Shown here one piece after another: positions 6,790 to 6,877 of a stretch of DNA of 6,877 nt. The stretch is from NCBI GenBank assembly GCA_003233075.1, contig QIKQ01000277.1, forward strand, positions 1-6,877. Reading direction: 5' to 3'. This stretch comes from Gammaproteobacteria bacterium (GTDB taxonomy: Bacteria; Pseudomonadota; Gammaproteobacteria; SZUA-21). Position 1 is the first letter of the stretch. Each line of letters begins with the position of its first letter. The translations under genes and the position numbers were made by a program. Under the pieces are notes generated by a model. The model was not told the origin of the DNA. It did not search any database and saw nothing but the letters and a program-made list of their open reading frames with translations.

Positions 6790-6876
6790 CTAGCCCGCAT
6801 TTCTCACAGCCCGTCTACTGCGACGGCCCAATTGCATACTATGACTCGTTTTCACTCGGTCCAAGCGCTCGACATA
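6790..6876 (-). CDS. C-terminal end of an unidentified protein entering from the right
   Basis: On the minus strand a frame is open from the window edge to a TAG at 6792-6790, giving the last 28 residues of a protein. It begins YVERLDRVKTSH and ends in a strongly basic tail, GRRSRRAVRNAG. That it is real coding sequence is supported by the intrinsic terminator just downstream on the same strand. It is also supported by composition: 46 of its 84 coding bases are G or C (55%), against 35-40% in the neighbouring genes. The richer composition hints at a different origin. A transposase or other mobile-element protein would suit the basic tail and the composition, but I do not recognise the family and 28 residues cannot decide it. 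Confidence 0.5.
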   Translation of the reverse strand, partial: YVERLDRVKTSHSMQLGRRSRRAVRNAG

Positions 6877-6877
6877 G

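Overview
The window looks like an AT-rich chromosomal stretch (35-40% G+C in most blocks I sampled by hand) from a Gram-negative bacterium. It is probably a gammaproteobacterium, judging by an exported PhnD-type binding protein beside a membrane-bound HAMP-GGDEF-EAL protein; no RNA gene or other phylogenetic marker is present to confirm this. I see no CRISPR array, tRNA, rRNA or complete insertion sequence.

Left part (1-3075): a c-di-GMP signalling pair reading rightwards. A periplasmic PhnD-like substrate-binding protein (105-962) is followed after 71 bases by a membrane sensor with two transmembrane segments, HAMP, GGDEF and EAL domains (from 1034). No ABC permease or ATPase accompanies the binding protein, so it more likely feeds ligand information to the sensor than takes part in uptake. 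The sensor gene is broken: near 2640-2662 the EAL domain shifts frame and the rest of it (to 3075) lies in another frame. The diguanylate cyclase half, with GGDEF and its RxxD inhibitory site, is intact; the phosphodiesterase half is cut in two.

Middle and right part (3076-6647): three stand-alone SAM-dependent methyltransferases separated by long AT-rich gaps. They are an FkbM-family enzyme (3520-4350, +), a TylF/MycF-like enzyme (4516-5307, -) and a second, divergent FkbM-family enzyme (5928-6647, +). Such enzymes usually O-methylate sugars of surface glycans or secondary metabolites, so this may be part of a glycan-modification region, but no glycosyltransferase or transport gene is present to prove it. 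The 620-base gap before the last gene holds a short, possibly decayed reading frame (5421-5618).

Right edge (6708-6877): a hairpin with a six-T tail on the minus strand and the last 28 codons of a minus-strand gene, richer in G+C than its neighbours. This gene enters from outside the window and converges on the last methyltransferase. Its family is not recognised; a mobile-element protein is possible.
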